The position numbers and the translations under genes are program-made. Positions 8,028 through 16,664 of a stretch of 64,000 bases of DNA are shown here, in pieces; the stretch's first letter is position 1; each line of letters opens with the position of its first letter. This DNA is from Streptomyces xiamenensis (GTDB lineage Bacteria > Actinomycetota > Actinomycetes > Streptomycetales > Streptomycetaceae), in the NCBI RefSeq assembly GCF_000993785.3, contig NZ_CP009922.3, positions 310,001 to 374,000 of the forward strand, given 5' to 3'. Below the pieces are notes generated by a model. It worked only from the letters and a program-made list of their open reading frames with translations. It made no database searches and had not been told where the DNA came from.

Positions 8028-8399
8028 CCGCCCCGCCCCTCCCTCGGGTGGGGGCGGTCAGGCGCCGTCGCTGTGCCGGGACCGGGCCCCGGTGAGCCAT
8101 CGGCCCGGGTGACGGGTACGGCCAGCCGGGCTCCGGCCACCAGGTGGCGCGGCCCGGCCCCGGGCCCTTTCGGCTCATGTCTACAGCCATGCCCGTCGGT
8201 GGGAGGGCAGTTGGCCCGTCAAAGGCAGAAAATGATCACCACTGACGCAGTGATCTGCCTGTGCGTTCACGGTGCCAGCACCACTGTCGGTGACGGTGGG
8301 CGGGCCGGCCCCACCGCCGGCCTTGCTCGTACCCGCCCCGACGGGGCGCGTGAAGAGCGGACCACCGCCGGACGCCCTGGGCCGGCCCGGCGGGCGGGG
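8028..8399. other. Intergenic region with a two-tier dyad at 8223-8260
   Basis: No supported gene in about 370 bases between two convergent genes. It holds the terminator just after the oxidoreductase, and at 8223-8260 a nested inverted repeat: AGGCA pairs with TGCCT, and inside it GATCAC pairs with GTGATC. The dyad is less G+C-rich than its surroundings. It could terminate the CynX-type gene or be a remnant of inserted DNA; neither can be shown. Confidence 0.35.
8033..8057 (+). terminator. Terminator after the oxidoreductase gene
   Basis: CGCCCC, an inner CCC and GGG pair, and GGGGCG form a G/C-rich hairpin starting six bases after the stop codon of the oxidoreductase gene. No T-tract follows. 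Confidence 0.5.
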
Positions 8400-9668
8400 T
8401 CAGATCCGGCGGTCGCGGCCCGCGCCCAGGGCCAGCAGCATCAGACCGCAGCACACCAGCAACAGGGCGGTCAGCGGCACGGTCCAGCCGCCGGTCGCCT
8501 GGTGCAGGGCGCCCAGGACGAAGGGGCCGAGCGAGGCCAGCAGGTAGCCCCAGGTCTGGGACATCCCCGAGAGCCGGGCGGCGGTGTGCGCGTCCCGGGT
8601 GCGCAGCACGATCAGCGTGAGCGCGAGCCCCAGCGTGCCACCCTGGCCGATGCCCAGCAGTACGGCCCACAGCCAGGCGCCGCCCACCGGGTTGATCAGC
8701 AGACCCGCCACGCCGGCGGCCATCAGCCCCGCGGTGACGGCGCCCAGCGCCCGCTGGCGCCGCATGCGCCCGGCCAGCACCGGCACCAGGAGCGAACCGC
8801 TCATCTGCACCAGGGTGCTGAAGGCGAAGACCAGGCCGGCCTCCCCCTTGTCCATGCCGTGGTCGCTCAGCACCGTGGGCAGCCACGCGATCACCACATA
8901 GGCGACCAGGGACTGGCCCCCCATGAACAGAGTGATCTGCCAGGCCAGCGGCAGGGAGGTCAGGCGCGGCCCGGGGCGCAGCACCGGGCGCGGCCCGGCC
9001 GCCGCCGCGGGTGTCCTGTCCTTGCGGGCGAGGACGACATGGGGCAGCCACAGCAGGGCGGAGAGCGCGGCGAGCAGCGACCAGGAGACGAACGGCCCCT
9101 GCCAGCCGCCGAGCGCCCGCTCCAGCGGTACGGCGGTGGCCGAGGACACCGTCGCGCCGAGGATCATGGTCGTGGAGTACAGCGCCGTCATGGGCGCGAC
9201 CTGGTCGGGGAAGTCGCGCTTGATGAGCCCCGGCATCAGCACGTTGAGCAGCGCGATCGCCGTGCCGACCAGGATCCCGCCGGCGAACAGCGCGATCACG
9301 GGGGGCGCGACGCGTACCAGGATTCCCCCGCACAGCAGCACCAGCGCCCCGAACAGCACCGCCTCGGTCCCGCGGCGGGCGGCCAGCCTCGGGGCCACGA
9401 GTGACCCCAGCCCCATGAACACCAGTGGCACGGTGGTGACCAGGCCCCCGGCGGTGGCCGACAGCCCGAAGTGGTCCCCGATGTCGGTGAGCAGCGGGGA
9501 GACTCCGGCCACGGCCACCCGCATGTTGAGCGCCGCGAGCACGATGCCCAGCAGCACCAGTCCGCGGTGCGGGAGCGCCGGCCGCCGCGTGGGCCGTATG
9601 GCCGGTGGCGGGGCGGGGAGGTCCTGTCCGGCATCGATCAGGGGTATGCCGGGCCGTGCTTGTGACAA
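8400..9668 (-). CDS. CynX/NimT-type MFS transporter
   Basis: A 422-residue polytopic membrane protein with about 12 hydrophobic segments, starting with LVLLGIVLAALNMRVAVAGVSPLLTDI, the characteristic first helix of the cyanate/2-nitroimidazole transporter family. The start is a TTG, supported by AAGGTGA seven bases upstream and by the lack of another suitable start. It follows a GntR-family regulator by 66 bases on the same strand and is likely co-transcribed or controlled by it. Substrate unknown; family members export or import small anions and drugs. Confidence 0.82.
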   Translation of the reverse strand: MSQARPGIPLIDAGQDLPAPPPAIRPTRRPALPHRGLVLLGIVLAALNMRVAVAGVSPLLTDIGDHFGLSATAGGLVTTVPLVFMGLGSLVAPRLAARRGTEAVLFGALVLLCGGILVRVAPPVIALFAGGILVGTAIALLNVLMPGLIKRDFPDQVAPMTALYSTTMILGATVSSATAVPLERALGGWQGPFVSWSLLAALSALLWLPHVVLARKDRTPAAAAGPRPVLRPGPRLTSLPLAWQITLFMGGQSLVAYVVIAWLPTVLSDHGMDKGEAGLVFAFSTLVQMSGSLLVPVLAGRMRRQRALGAVTAGLMAAGVAGLLINPVGGAWLWAVLLGIGQGGTLGLALTLIVLRTRDAHTAARLSGMSQTWGYLLASLGPFVLGALHQATGGWTVPLTALLLVCCGLMLLALGAGRDRRI

Positions 9669-9734
9669 CGTGCGTCACCTTTCCGTTCTGCGGGTTGCTG
9701 TCGGTGCTGCCCCGGTCGGGGGCCACCGGACCGG

Positions 9735-10442
9735 TCAGTCGTCGGCCAGCAATTCCTCGACCTGCCGGAGCGGTCGCTCCAGCAGTGCCCGGGACGCCGC
9801 TTCCGCCGCCGCGGGGTCTCCGCAGGCGATGGCGTCCAGCAGCGCCCGGTGATCGGCGTGGTTCACCCGTGCCATCTCCCGGTCCGCGAGGGAGGCCACC
9901 AGTGCCTCGCGCACGCTCGCGGCGAACCAGTCGTACAGCGCGGTCAGGGCGGTGTTCCGGGCCGCGTCGACGATGGCGCGGTGGAACGCCACGTCGTGGT
10001 CGGCGTACAGCTCGGTGTCCCCCGCGCCGGGGCCGTTCTCCTGCCGCAGGAGCAGCTGTGCGTCCAGGGAGGACCGCATCCGCTCCAGGTCGGCCGGTTC
10101 GCGGCGCAGTGCGGCGAGCCGGGCGGCCTCGGCCTCCAGCGCGGTCCGCAGCTCCAGGACGTCACGGATCGAGGACCGCTGGACGGCGCGCAGCGCGGAC
10201 GCCGGATCCGTGACGGAGACCACGAACGTCCCCTCTCCCTGGCGGGAGCGGAGCATCCCCGAGTGGACCAGGACGCGGACGGCCTCGCGGACCGTGTTCC
10301 GGCCGACCTGGAGGGTTTCGGCGAGCGCGTGCTCCGTGGGCAGCCGGTCCCCGACCGCCCACTCGCCGGAGGTCAGCTGCGCCCGCAGCTGTTCGACGAC
10401 CGTGTCCACCAGCGACTGCCGTCCTGCGGCGTGCAGTGCCAT
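9735..10442 (-). CDS. GntR-family regulator, FadR subgroup (FCD domain)
   Basis: 235 residues. The winged helix at about 10-75 includes LPTEHALAETLQVGRNTVREAVRVLVHSGMLRSRQGEGTF. The FCD ligand domain follows, with metal/ligand residues in DHDVAFHRAIVDAARN and in VNHADHRALLDAI. ATG at 10442 was chosen because GAAGGAGGGG sits just upstream; an in-frame start at 10484 lacks a site. It lies immediately upstream of the CynX-type transporter gene and probably regulates it in response to a carboxylate. Confidence 0.85.
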   Translation of the reverse strand: MALHAAGRQSLVDTVVEQLRAQLTSGEWAVGDRLPTEHALAETLQVGRNTVREAVRVLVHSGMLRSRQGEGTFVVSVTDPASALRAVQRSSIRDVLELRTALEAEAARLAALRREPADLERMRSSLDAQLLLRQENGPGAGDTELYADHDVAFHRAIVDAARNTALTALYDWFAASVREALVASLADREMARVNHADHRALLDAIACGDPAAAEAASRALLERPLRQVEELLADD

Positions 10443-10595
10443 GGGCGCCCCTCCTTCAAACCGATCAGCTTCTTGCCCAGTCATCCTACAACCGGATTTC
10501 CCGAAGACTGAAAGGCGGACGGATCGGGCACGACGGATGTCGTGGGACGGCCGGACGGCCGGCCTCCGTGCGCACCCCGAGCGGTCTCTTCGCCC

Positions 10596-11837
10596 TCAGT
10601 CAGGATCCGGAGCGGAACCGTGCACCGTGAGCCGCTCCCGCAGAGCGGTGAGGGTGAGCAGCGCGAACAGCGTGCCCGCCATCGGGACCAGGAACCCGGC
10701 ACCGTCCCCCAGCCGGTCCTCCAGCTGACCGGCCGTGGTGACGGCGATGGCCTGTCCGAGCGCGACCGCTCCGGTCAGCCAGGTGAAGGCCTCCGTACGC
10801 GCCCCACCGGCGACCATGTCGCCGACCAGGGTGTATCCGGTGATGAGGGCGGGGGCGATGCACACGCCCACCAGGAGACCGAGGCCGGCCAGCACGAGGA
10901 CGGAGTCCGTCGTCCACAGGCAGGACGCCGCGAGCGCGAGTGCCGTGTAGGCGCCGAGCAGCCGGTGCCGGGGGGTGGCCTTCCAGATGATCGCGCCGCA
11001 CACGATGCCCGCGATCATGTTCCCCCCGGCGAAGACGCCGTAGAGGACACCGTTGAGCCCCGGTCGGCCGATGGACTCGGTGAACGCGGCGAGGGACACC
11101 TGCATACCGCCGAAGACCGATCCGATGCCGAGGAACGCGACGACCAGGACCTGCACCCCCGGCACCCGGATGGCGCTCCCCCGTGCCGCCCGCGCCCGCC
11201 GCTCGCGGACCACCGGTGGCTGCGTGCGCCGCTGCGCCGCGAACAGCAGTCCCCCGACCAGGGTCAGCGAGGCTTCCGCGACGAGCCCGGCGGCGGGTGT
11301 CACACCGGTGCACAGCGCGGTGGCGAGCAGCGGGCCGACGACGAACGTGAACTCGTCGGTGACGGATTCGAAGGCCGCCGCGGTGGGCGCCAGCGGCGAG
11401 TTCCTGAGCCGGACACTCCAGCGGGCCCGCACCATGGGGCCGATCTGGGGGACGCTGGCCCCGGTCGGTACGGCCACCGCGAACAGCGCCCACAGGGGTG
11501 CGTGGGACAGGGCGAGCCAGGTCAGGGTCAGTCCCGACAGCGCGTGGAGCAGGACGCTGGGGACCAGGACCGCGCCCTGGCCGTACCGGTCGGTCAGCCG
11601 GCCCGCGAGGGGCGCGCACACCGCCATGGCCACCCCGGTGGTGGCCGCGACGGCGCCCGCGGCGCCGTAGGAGCCGGTGGTGTGCTGCACGAGCAGCACG
11701 ATGGACAGGGTGAGCATGCCGAACGGCTGGCGTGCCGCGAAACCCGGGAGCAGGAACGTCCACGCGCCGCGCGTGCGCAGCAGCTGTCCGTATCCGGGGC
11801 GGGGGGAGGTCGACGTCGGTGCGACCGTGGCTACCAC
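10596..11837 (-). CDS. MFS transporter
   Basis: 413 residues with about 12 transmembrane segments, beginning GYGQLLRTRGAWTFLLPGFAARQPFGMLTLSIVLLVQHTTGSYGAAGAV. This N-terminus is typical of an actinobacterial MFS family annotated as drug exporters. GRLTDRYGQGAVLVP is the loop-2/3 MFS signature (G-x3-D-R-x-G). The GTG at 11837 was chosen: it follows AAAGGCAAGGGCC, and the frame upstream to 12188 is low-complexity Arg/Pro-rich sequence. It stands alone, 50 bases from the end of no partner gene. Substrate not predictable. Confidence 0.8.
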   Translation of the reverse strand: MVATVAPTSTSPRPGYGQLLRTRGAWTFLLPGFAARQPFGMLTLSIVLLVQHTTGSYGAAGAVAATTGVAMAVCAPLAGRLTDRYGQGAVLVPSVLLHALSGLTLTWLALSHAPLWALFAVAVPTGASVPQIGPMVRARWSVRLRNSPLAPTAAAFESVTDEFTFVVGPLLATALCTGVTPAAGLVAEASLTLVGGLLFAAQRRTQPPVVRERRARAARGSAIRVPGVQVLVVAFLGIGSVFGGMQVSLAAFTESIGRPGLNGVLYGVFAGGNMIAGIVCGAIIWKATPRHRLLGAYTALALAASCLWTTDSVLVLAGLGLLVGVCIAPALITGYTLVGDMVAGGARTEAFTWLTGAVALGQAIAVTTAGQLEDRLGDGAGFLVPMAGTLFALLTLTALRERLTVHGSAPDPD

Positions 11838-12166
11838 GGCCCTTGCCTTTCTGCGGCCTGGTAGCGCGCCCGTGGCGGCGCCGAGAGCTGTCCTCTTGCG
11901 CTGAACTGCGGTAGATACCGGAGCTCGTCGAGGGGAGCATCCGGCCGCCATACGGTCGCGCCAGCTCTGCGTCAGGCAGAGGTGGTTCTGATCGGTGATC
12001 GTCAGCCTACCCGACCGCCCGGGGCCGGACCGGGCCGTCCCCCGCCGTTCGGGCAGGCGGGAGGGGTTGCCGACGGCACCGGGCGCGATGTCGCGGCGAT
12101 CACCGATCGCCGACCCCCCGGCCCCGGTCACCGGGGCGTCCGGATTCGGCGCCGGAGAATGCACGC
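11838..12166. other. Divergent intergenic region, nothing recognisable
   Basis: About 330 bases between the MFS gene and the divergent hypothetical gene. It contains several short GATC-centred repeats but no supported operator, RNA or coding signal. Confidence 0.4.
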
Positions 12167-12967
12167 GTGGACGACGACGCGAACGCACTGCCGGCCCGCT
12201 GGTCTCCCGCGCCGGCCGGTACGACCGACTGGCTGCGGGAGCTGTGCGGTGACGGCCTCACCGGTTTCCTGCCCCCCGCGATGCCCGACGCGGCCTGGGT
12301 GCTGAACGCCATGTACGCGTGGGAGCACGGGGCGTCCGACCTGTCGGACCACGGGCCCCTCCGTGCGGGTCCGGCCGAGGTCAGCGGCCGGACCGATCTC
12401 CTTCCGGGCACGGACCCTCCGGTGGAGGGCGTGGTCATGGGGGGCGGCCTGGGGCGCGCCGGGCACCCGGGCCCGGGGTGGCGGCGGCTGCGCTGGGGCG
12501 AACTCGCGCGACGGACGGGGGACTCCGTGGTCCCCGACGGGCTGCTGCCCTGCTACCGCTGTTTTCCCTCTCTCTCCGAGAAGGGCGACTGGCCGCTGAA
12601 CATCACTCCGCCCACGGAGGGGAGCGCGGACCGCGAGAGCTGGAACCGCCTGATCGCCGCTCTCACCGCGTACAGTCCCGGCGGCCCCGAAACCGCCTGC
12701 CTGGCCTACTACAACCCGATGACGCTCGGCGCCGTCGATCTCGACAGCCCGCACGTCCTCTCGGGGTGCCTCGGTGACGCCGGGGCGTTGTACGAACACC
12801 CCGGAATCGACTTCAGCCCGTCCAACCTCTGGGCGCGGGACCGCTCATGGGTGCTGTGCACCGACTACGACCTGTGGGCCACCAAGGTCGCGGGGCCCAC
12901 GGAGCTGATCGGCGCGATCCTCGACGACCCGACGCTGGAGGCGATACGCCTGCCCTGGGCCCCCTGA
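12167..12967 (+). CDS. Uncharacterised protein, 266 residues
   Basis: GTG start. A soluble acidic protein with no signal peptide or membrane segment. Conserved-looking stretches include TTDWLRELCGDGLTGFLPP near the N-terminus and DRSWVLCTDYDLWATKVAGP close to the C-terminus. Aromatic and Cys residues (CYRCF, CLAYYNP) are scattered in the middle. I do not recognise a catalytic motif. Codon bias is typical of the genome, so it is likely a real gene. The overall size and ending recall SMI1/KNR4-like immunity proteins, but this is a weak impression. Confidence 0.6.
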   Translation: MDDDANALPARWSPAPAGTTDWLRELCGDGLTGFLPPAMPDAAWVLNAMYAWEHGASDLSDHGPLRAGPAEVSGRTDLLPGTDPPVEGVVMGGGLGRAGHPGPGWRRLRWGELARRTGDSVVPDGLLPCYRCFPSLSEKGDWPLNITPPTEGSADRESWNRLIAALTAYSPGGPETACLAYYNPMTLGAVDLDSPHVLSGCLGDAGALYEHPGIDFSPSNLWARDRSWVLCTDYDLWATKVAGPTELIGAILDDPTLEAIRLPWAP

Positions 12968-13145
12968 CGCCTCGGCCGACCCCCACCCTCTTGACGGGTC
13001 ATCGTCACGTCACTACGTTCGCCCCGGATTTCGAACTGCGTACGAGATTCTGGACAGGCACGGCGTGACAGCCGCTCCCGAGTTCGCGGCGAGGTGCGCG
13101 CCGTTCCAGCGAACACCTCGTCACCTCCAAGGAGCCGCACCCGAC

Positions 13146-14312
13146 ATGAGTCCCGACAGACGCACCGTTCTCACCTCGGCCGCCGCCGGGGTCGCCGCCA
13201 CCGCCGCCGGGATCGCCCAGGCCGGCACCGCCCGGGCCGCCGGGCGGGACCGCCCGGGTGACGCCGCCCCGCGCCGGGAGACCTTCGGGCGGCTGCCCGA
13301 CGGCACCCGGATCGACCGCTGGACCCTCGCCCGCGGCGGCACCCGGCTCGGCGTGCTCAGCTACGGCGGCATCGTGCAGACGCTCGAGGTACCCGACCGG
13401 CGCGGGCGCGGCGCCAACGTCTCCCTCGGCTTCGCCACCCTGGAGCCGTACCTGAGCGCCACCACCTACTTCGGCGCGCTGATCGGCCGCTACGGCAACC
13501 GCATCGCCGAGGGCCGTTTCACCCTCGACGGGCGTACCCACCAACTCCCGCGCAATGACGGCCCCAACAGCCTGCACGGTGGTGACGCCGGCTTCGACAA
13601 GCGGGTGTGGGACATCACCGCCACCGGGCCGGCCGCCCTCACCCTGCGCCGGGTGAGCCCGGACGGCGAGATGGGGTACCCCGGCGCCCTGGAGGTGACC
13701 GTCACCTACACCCTCACCGACGACGGGGACTTCCGGATCGACTACCACGCCACGACCGACGCACCCACCGTCGTCAACCTGACCCAGCACACCTACTTCA
13801 ACCTCAGCGGCGAGGGCAGCGGATCCGTCCTCGACCACCGGCTGGAGCTCGTCGCCTCCCGCTACACCCCGGTCGGCGCCACGCTCATCCCCACCGGCGA
13901 ACTCGCCCGCGTCGCCGGGACCCCGTTCGACTTCCGCCGGCGCAAGCCGGTGGGCCGGGACATCCGCACCGCCCACCCGCAACTGCGGTACGGGCAGGGC
14001 TACGACCACAACTTCGTGCTCGACAAGGGCATCACCTCCCGCCCCGGCCCCGCCGCCACCCTGGACGACCCCGCCTCCGGCCGCTCGATGTCCGTCCACA
14101 CCACCGAGCCCGGCGTGCAGTTCTACAGCGGGAACTTCCTGGACGGCACGCTGAGCGGCAGCAGCGACCGCTTCTACCGGCAGAGCGACGGCCTGTGCCT
14201 GGAGACCCAGCACTTCCCGGACTCCCCCAACCGGCCGGACTTCCCCAGCACCGTGCTGCGCCCCGGTGGCACCTATCGCTCCACCACCGTGTACTCCTTC
14301 GGGGCCCGCTGA
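13146..14312 (+). CDS. Secreted aldose 1-epimerase (galactose mutarotase)
   Basis: 388 residues. The N-terminus is a twin-arginine signal (DRRTVLTSAAAG with a hydrophobic stretch to ARAAG), so the enzyme is predicted to be exported folded. The mutarotase domain shows FGALIGRYGNRIAEGRF, NDGPNSLHGG, the catalytic-His segment NLTQHTYFNLSG, GYDHNFVL and the catalytic-Glu segment CLETQHFPDSPN. It interconverts alpha and beta anomers of aldohexoses. ATG at 13146 follows AAGGAG; the frame extends further upstream to 13065 without homology. It stands alone and ends at a perfect bidirectional terminator. Confidence 0.88.
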   Translation: MSPDRRTVLTSAAAGVAATAAGIAQAGTARAAGRDRPGDAAPRRETFGRLPDGTRIDRWTLARGGTRLGVLSYGGIVQTLEVPDRRGRGANVSLGFATLEPYLSATTYFGALIGRYGNRIAEGRFTLDGRTHQLPRNDGPNSLHGGDAGFDKRVWDITATGPAALTLRRVSPDGEMGYPGALEVTVTYTLTDDGDFRIDYHATTDAPTVVNLTQHTYFNLSGEGSGSVLDHRLELVASRYTPVGATLIPTGELARVAGTPFDFRRRKPVGRDIRTAHPQLRYGQGYDHNFVLDKGITSRPGPAATLDDPASGRSMSVHTTEPGVQFYSGNFLDGTLSGSSDRFYRQSDGLCLETQHFPDSPNRPDFPSTVLRPGGTYRSTTVYSFGAR

Positions 14313-14474
14313 ACCGGCCGGCCCGAACGGCGAGGACCCGCGCGCCTGAATCACCCCCGAACCGACGGCACCCAGTGGCGTCCCGCGACCGGTTCGCCCA
14401 CACCTTCCCGGCGCACGCGGTCACCTTCCCGCGCGTGCCCCCGCGCTGACGCGCGGGGCCGGGCGGACGCTCCC

Positions 14475-14510
14475 GGGTCCTTCGGGCGCCACCGTGCGCC
14501 CGAAGGACCC
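14475..14510. terminator. Perfect bidirectional terminator
   Basis: GGGTCCTTCGGGCGC and GCGCCCGAAGGACCC form a perfect 15-base-pair stem with a six-base loop. It lies between the convergent mutarotase and response regulator genes and would serve both. Confidence 0.8.
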
Positions 14511-14526
14511 CCGGCGCACCGCCCGG

Positions 14527-15129
14527 TCACAGCCAGTCGTGTTCGCGCGCGTACCGGGCCGCCTCGTGCCGGGTCCTGGTCTGGGTCTTCTGCATCGCGT
14601 GCGAGAGGTAGTTGCGCACGGTGCCCTGCGCGAGGTGGAGCCGGGCGGCGATGTCGACGACCGAGTACCCCTCGCCGGTCGCCCGCAGCACATCGATCTC
14701 CCGTTCGGTGAGCGGGCAGTCGTCGACGACGGCGAGGGCGGAGACGTCCGGGTCGACCCACCGCCGGCCCTCGTGCAGGGCGTGAATGATCTCCGTGAGG
14801 TGAGCGGGTTCGGCGGACTTGCTGGCGAAGCCCCGGACGCCCAGCCGCAGCGCCTTGCGCAGCACGCCCGGCCTCGCGTGCCGGGTCAGCATGAGGATCA
14901 CCTGCTGCGGCCGGACCCGGCGGATCTGTTCCACGGCGCCGAGCCCGTCCACCCCGGGCATCTCCAGATCGATGACCAGCACGTCCGGGCGGTGCTCCAG
15001 CGTGGCCCGTACCGCCGAGGCGCCGTCCTCCGCCTCGGCGAGCACTGTGATCCGGTCCTCCAGCGCCAGCAGCGCGGCCAGTGCCTTGCGCAGCAGCGCC
15101 TCGTCGTCGGCGAGCACCACGGTGGTCAT
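14527..15129 (-). CDS. DesR/NarL-type response regulator
   Basis: 200 residues. The receiver domain has the acidic pair D8-D9, the phospho-acceptor Asp54 in VLVIDLEMPG and the conserved Lys in GFASKSAE. The C-terminal LuxR-type helix-turn-helix is LTEREIDVLRATGEGYSVVDIAARLHLAQGTVRNYLS. The start overlaps the stop of the histidine kinase gene (ATGA), so the two are translationally coupled. The likely target is the divergent ABC exporter promoter, which contains two inverted repeats. Confidence 0.92.
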   Translation of the reverse strand: MTTVVLADDEALLRKALAALLALEDRITVLAEAEDGASAVRATLEHRPDVLVIDLEMPGVDGLGAVEQIRRVRPQQVILMLTRHARPGVLRKALRLGVRGFASKSAEPAHLTEIIHALHEGRRWVDPDVSALAVVDDCPLTEREIDVLRATGEGYSVVDIAARLHLAQGTVRNYLSHAMQKTQTRTRHEAARYAREHDWL

Positions 15130-16268
15130 CGGAGCTCCTCCCCCGCCAAGGCCGGGAACGCCACGGACGTACGGAAGCGTCCGTCCTGCTGCTCGACCGT
15201 CAGCTCGCCTCCCTCGTCCCCCACCCGCTCGCGCAGGACGGACAGTCCGCTGAGCCGGGTGAGCGCAGCCGTCCCCGCCCCGTCGTTGACGATGGTGATG
15301 CCCGATCCGTCGAGGGTGATCCGTACGTGGGTGGCCTGCGCGTGCCGCAGGATGTTGGTGGTCGTCTCGCGCAGGACCTGACCGAGCAGTTCGTTCGCCG
15401 CCCGCTCGTCCATCCCGGGGTCACGGTCCACGCGCACCCGGATGCCCGCGGCCTCGAAGAGGTTCTTCGCGTTCTCCAGCTCGACGGAGAGGTTGAGCCG
15501 CCGTTCGGCGTGCGCGAGTTCCTTGGTCTGGGTGATGGTGTCGCCGACCAGGGCGCGCACCTCCCGAAGCTCCTCCTGGGCACGCCCGACATCGCTGTCC
15601 AGCAGCTTCTCGGCCAGCGCGATCTTCAGCTTCACCACGTGCAGGGTGTGGCCCTGGATGTCGTGCAGATCGCCGGCGAACCGCACGCGTTCCCGGAAGA
15701 CGGCCAGCTCCGCCTCGCGCTCGCGCGACTCCTTCATGAGCTTGTAGAACATCTCGTTGGCGAAGGTGAGGCCGGTGGCCATCGCCGTGACGCCGGTGGG
15801 GACGACGAAGTACGGGAGCAGGTCCTCGGAGAAGGCGTGCGGGGCCACGATCAGCCGCCCCGCGCCCACGGCACCGACGAAGGCGACCAGGACCACGGCC
15901 GCCAGGGCCCGGTGCCGCCGCAGCTGCGGGATGAGGGTGGGACCCACGATCGTGAGGCCGTAGGACGCGGTCTGGAGACCGGCGAACAGCGCCCCGTACG
16001 CCCACACCCCCGCCGTGATGGCCAGACAGGTCAGGGCGATGCGGGAGGTGTCGCCCCGGGCCCAGCGTTCGATGAACACCAGGGCCACGACCAGGCTCAC
16101 GGTCAGCACGGTGGCGTTCCACCAGGTGCTGGAGTCGACGACCACCAGCATCACGCCCACGAGGGTGAGCGGGGGCAGCACGGTGGCGCGGTTGAGCGTA
16201 CGCAGCCGCCCGGAGATCGCTTCGGAGTGATCCATCGTGGAGTGCGGGGCCAGGTAGAAGGTGCTCAC
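15126..16268 (-). CDS. DesK-type sensor histidine kinase
   Basis: 380 residues. About five or six membrane segments occupy the N-terminal half, followed by the HisKA_3 dimerisation segment FAGDLHDIQGHTLHVVKLKIA with the phospho-accepting His, then a short HATPase domain with VLRETTTNILRHAQATHVRI (N-box) and ITIVNDGAG. The GTG start overlaps the TGA of the preceding small membrane-protein gene. In this family the kinase senses membrane or cell-envelope state and often controls a linked ABC exporter, as seen here. Confidence 0.92.
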   Translation of the reverse strand: MSTFYLAPHSTMDHSEAISGRLRTLNRATVLPPLTLVGVMLVVVDSSTWWNATVLTVSLVVALVFIERWARGDTSRIALTCLAITAGVWAYGALFAGLQTASYGLTIVGPTLIPQLRRHRALAAVVLVAFVGAVGAGRLIVAPHAFSEDLLPYFVVPTGVTAMATGLTFANEMFYKLMKESREREAELAVFRERVRFAGDLHDIQGHTLHVVKLKIALAEKLLDSDVGRAQEELREVRALVGDTITQTKELAHAERRLNLSVELENAKNLFEAAGIRVRVDRDPGMDERAANELLGQVLRETTTNILRHAQATHVRITLDGSGITIVNDGAGTAALTRLSGLSVLRERVGDEGGELTVEQQDGRFRTSVAFPALAGEELR

Positions 16269-16498
16269 CGGTCCTCCCCCGGCCGCGGGGTGATCTGCCC
16301 CAGCAGGGGGAACGCCAGCGCGGCCGGCACGGTGAGGGCGGCCGCCGTCCACATCGGCCACCGGTTGTTCTCCAGCCAGGACTCCATGCCGTCAGGGTAG
16401 AGGCCGAGGTCGAGGGCGTGGAGAAAGTAGACCGCGCACACCACGACGAGGACGGTCATACCGGCCATCAGCGGCATGCGCGGAGATCTGTCGCCCAT
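16265..16498 (-). CDS. Small membrane protein upstream of the histidine kinase
   Basis: 77 residues with two transmembrane segments (MPLMAGMTVLVVVCAVYFLHAL and WPMWTAAALTVPAALAFPLLG), linked by a short loop with a Trp-rich stretch (ESWLENNRWPMW). Its TGA overlaps the GTG of the kinase gene, making it the first gene of a coupled three-gene operon. The position suggests an accessory or co-sensor subunit. No known family recognised. Confidence 0.65.
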   Translation of the reverse strand: MGDRSPRMPLMAGMTVLVVVCAVYFLHALDLGLYPDGMESWLENNRWPMWTAAALTVPAALAFPLLGQITPRPGEDR

Positions 16499-16569
16499 GT
16501 GCGGCTCTCCCGGGATCGAACGGCGGGGTCACTGTCCGCAGTATTCGGCCGGCCCGGACGGCACACCAG

Positions 16570-16582
16570 TGACACCGTGTCA
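16570..16582. promoter_or_regulatory. Operator candidate, inverted repeat TGACAC-C-GTGTCA
   Basis: A perfect six-base inverted repeat with a one-base centre, in the 166-base divergent region between the two-component operon and the ABC exporter operon. A likely binding site for the linked response regulator. Confidence 0.5.
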
Positions 16583-16601
16583 TGGGTTTCGGCTGAGGAA
16601 C

Positions 16602-16619
16602 GTCATCGCCGCCGATGAC
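16602..16619. promoter_or_regulatory. Operator candidate, inverted repeat GTCATCG-CCGC-CGATGAC
   Basis: A perfect seven-base inverted repeat with a four-base spacer, 45 bases before the ABC ATPase start codon. It shares the GTCA/TGAC half-element with the dyad at 16570-16582, so the two may be paired sites for one dimeric regulator, or this one may be a stem in the mRNA leader. Confidence 0.45.
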
Positions 16620-16664
16620 ACCACGCCACTGCCGGGGACGTCCCGCGCCGGATGGAATCGGTGC

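Noticed and set aside
10442..10500. FadR-type operator upstream of the GntR gene
   Set aside because: TTGTAGGATGA on the minus strand only partly fits TnGTnnnACnA; not strong enough to list.
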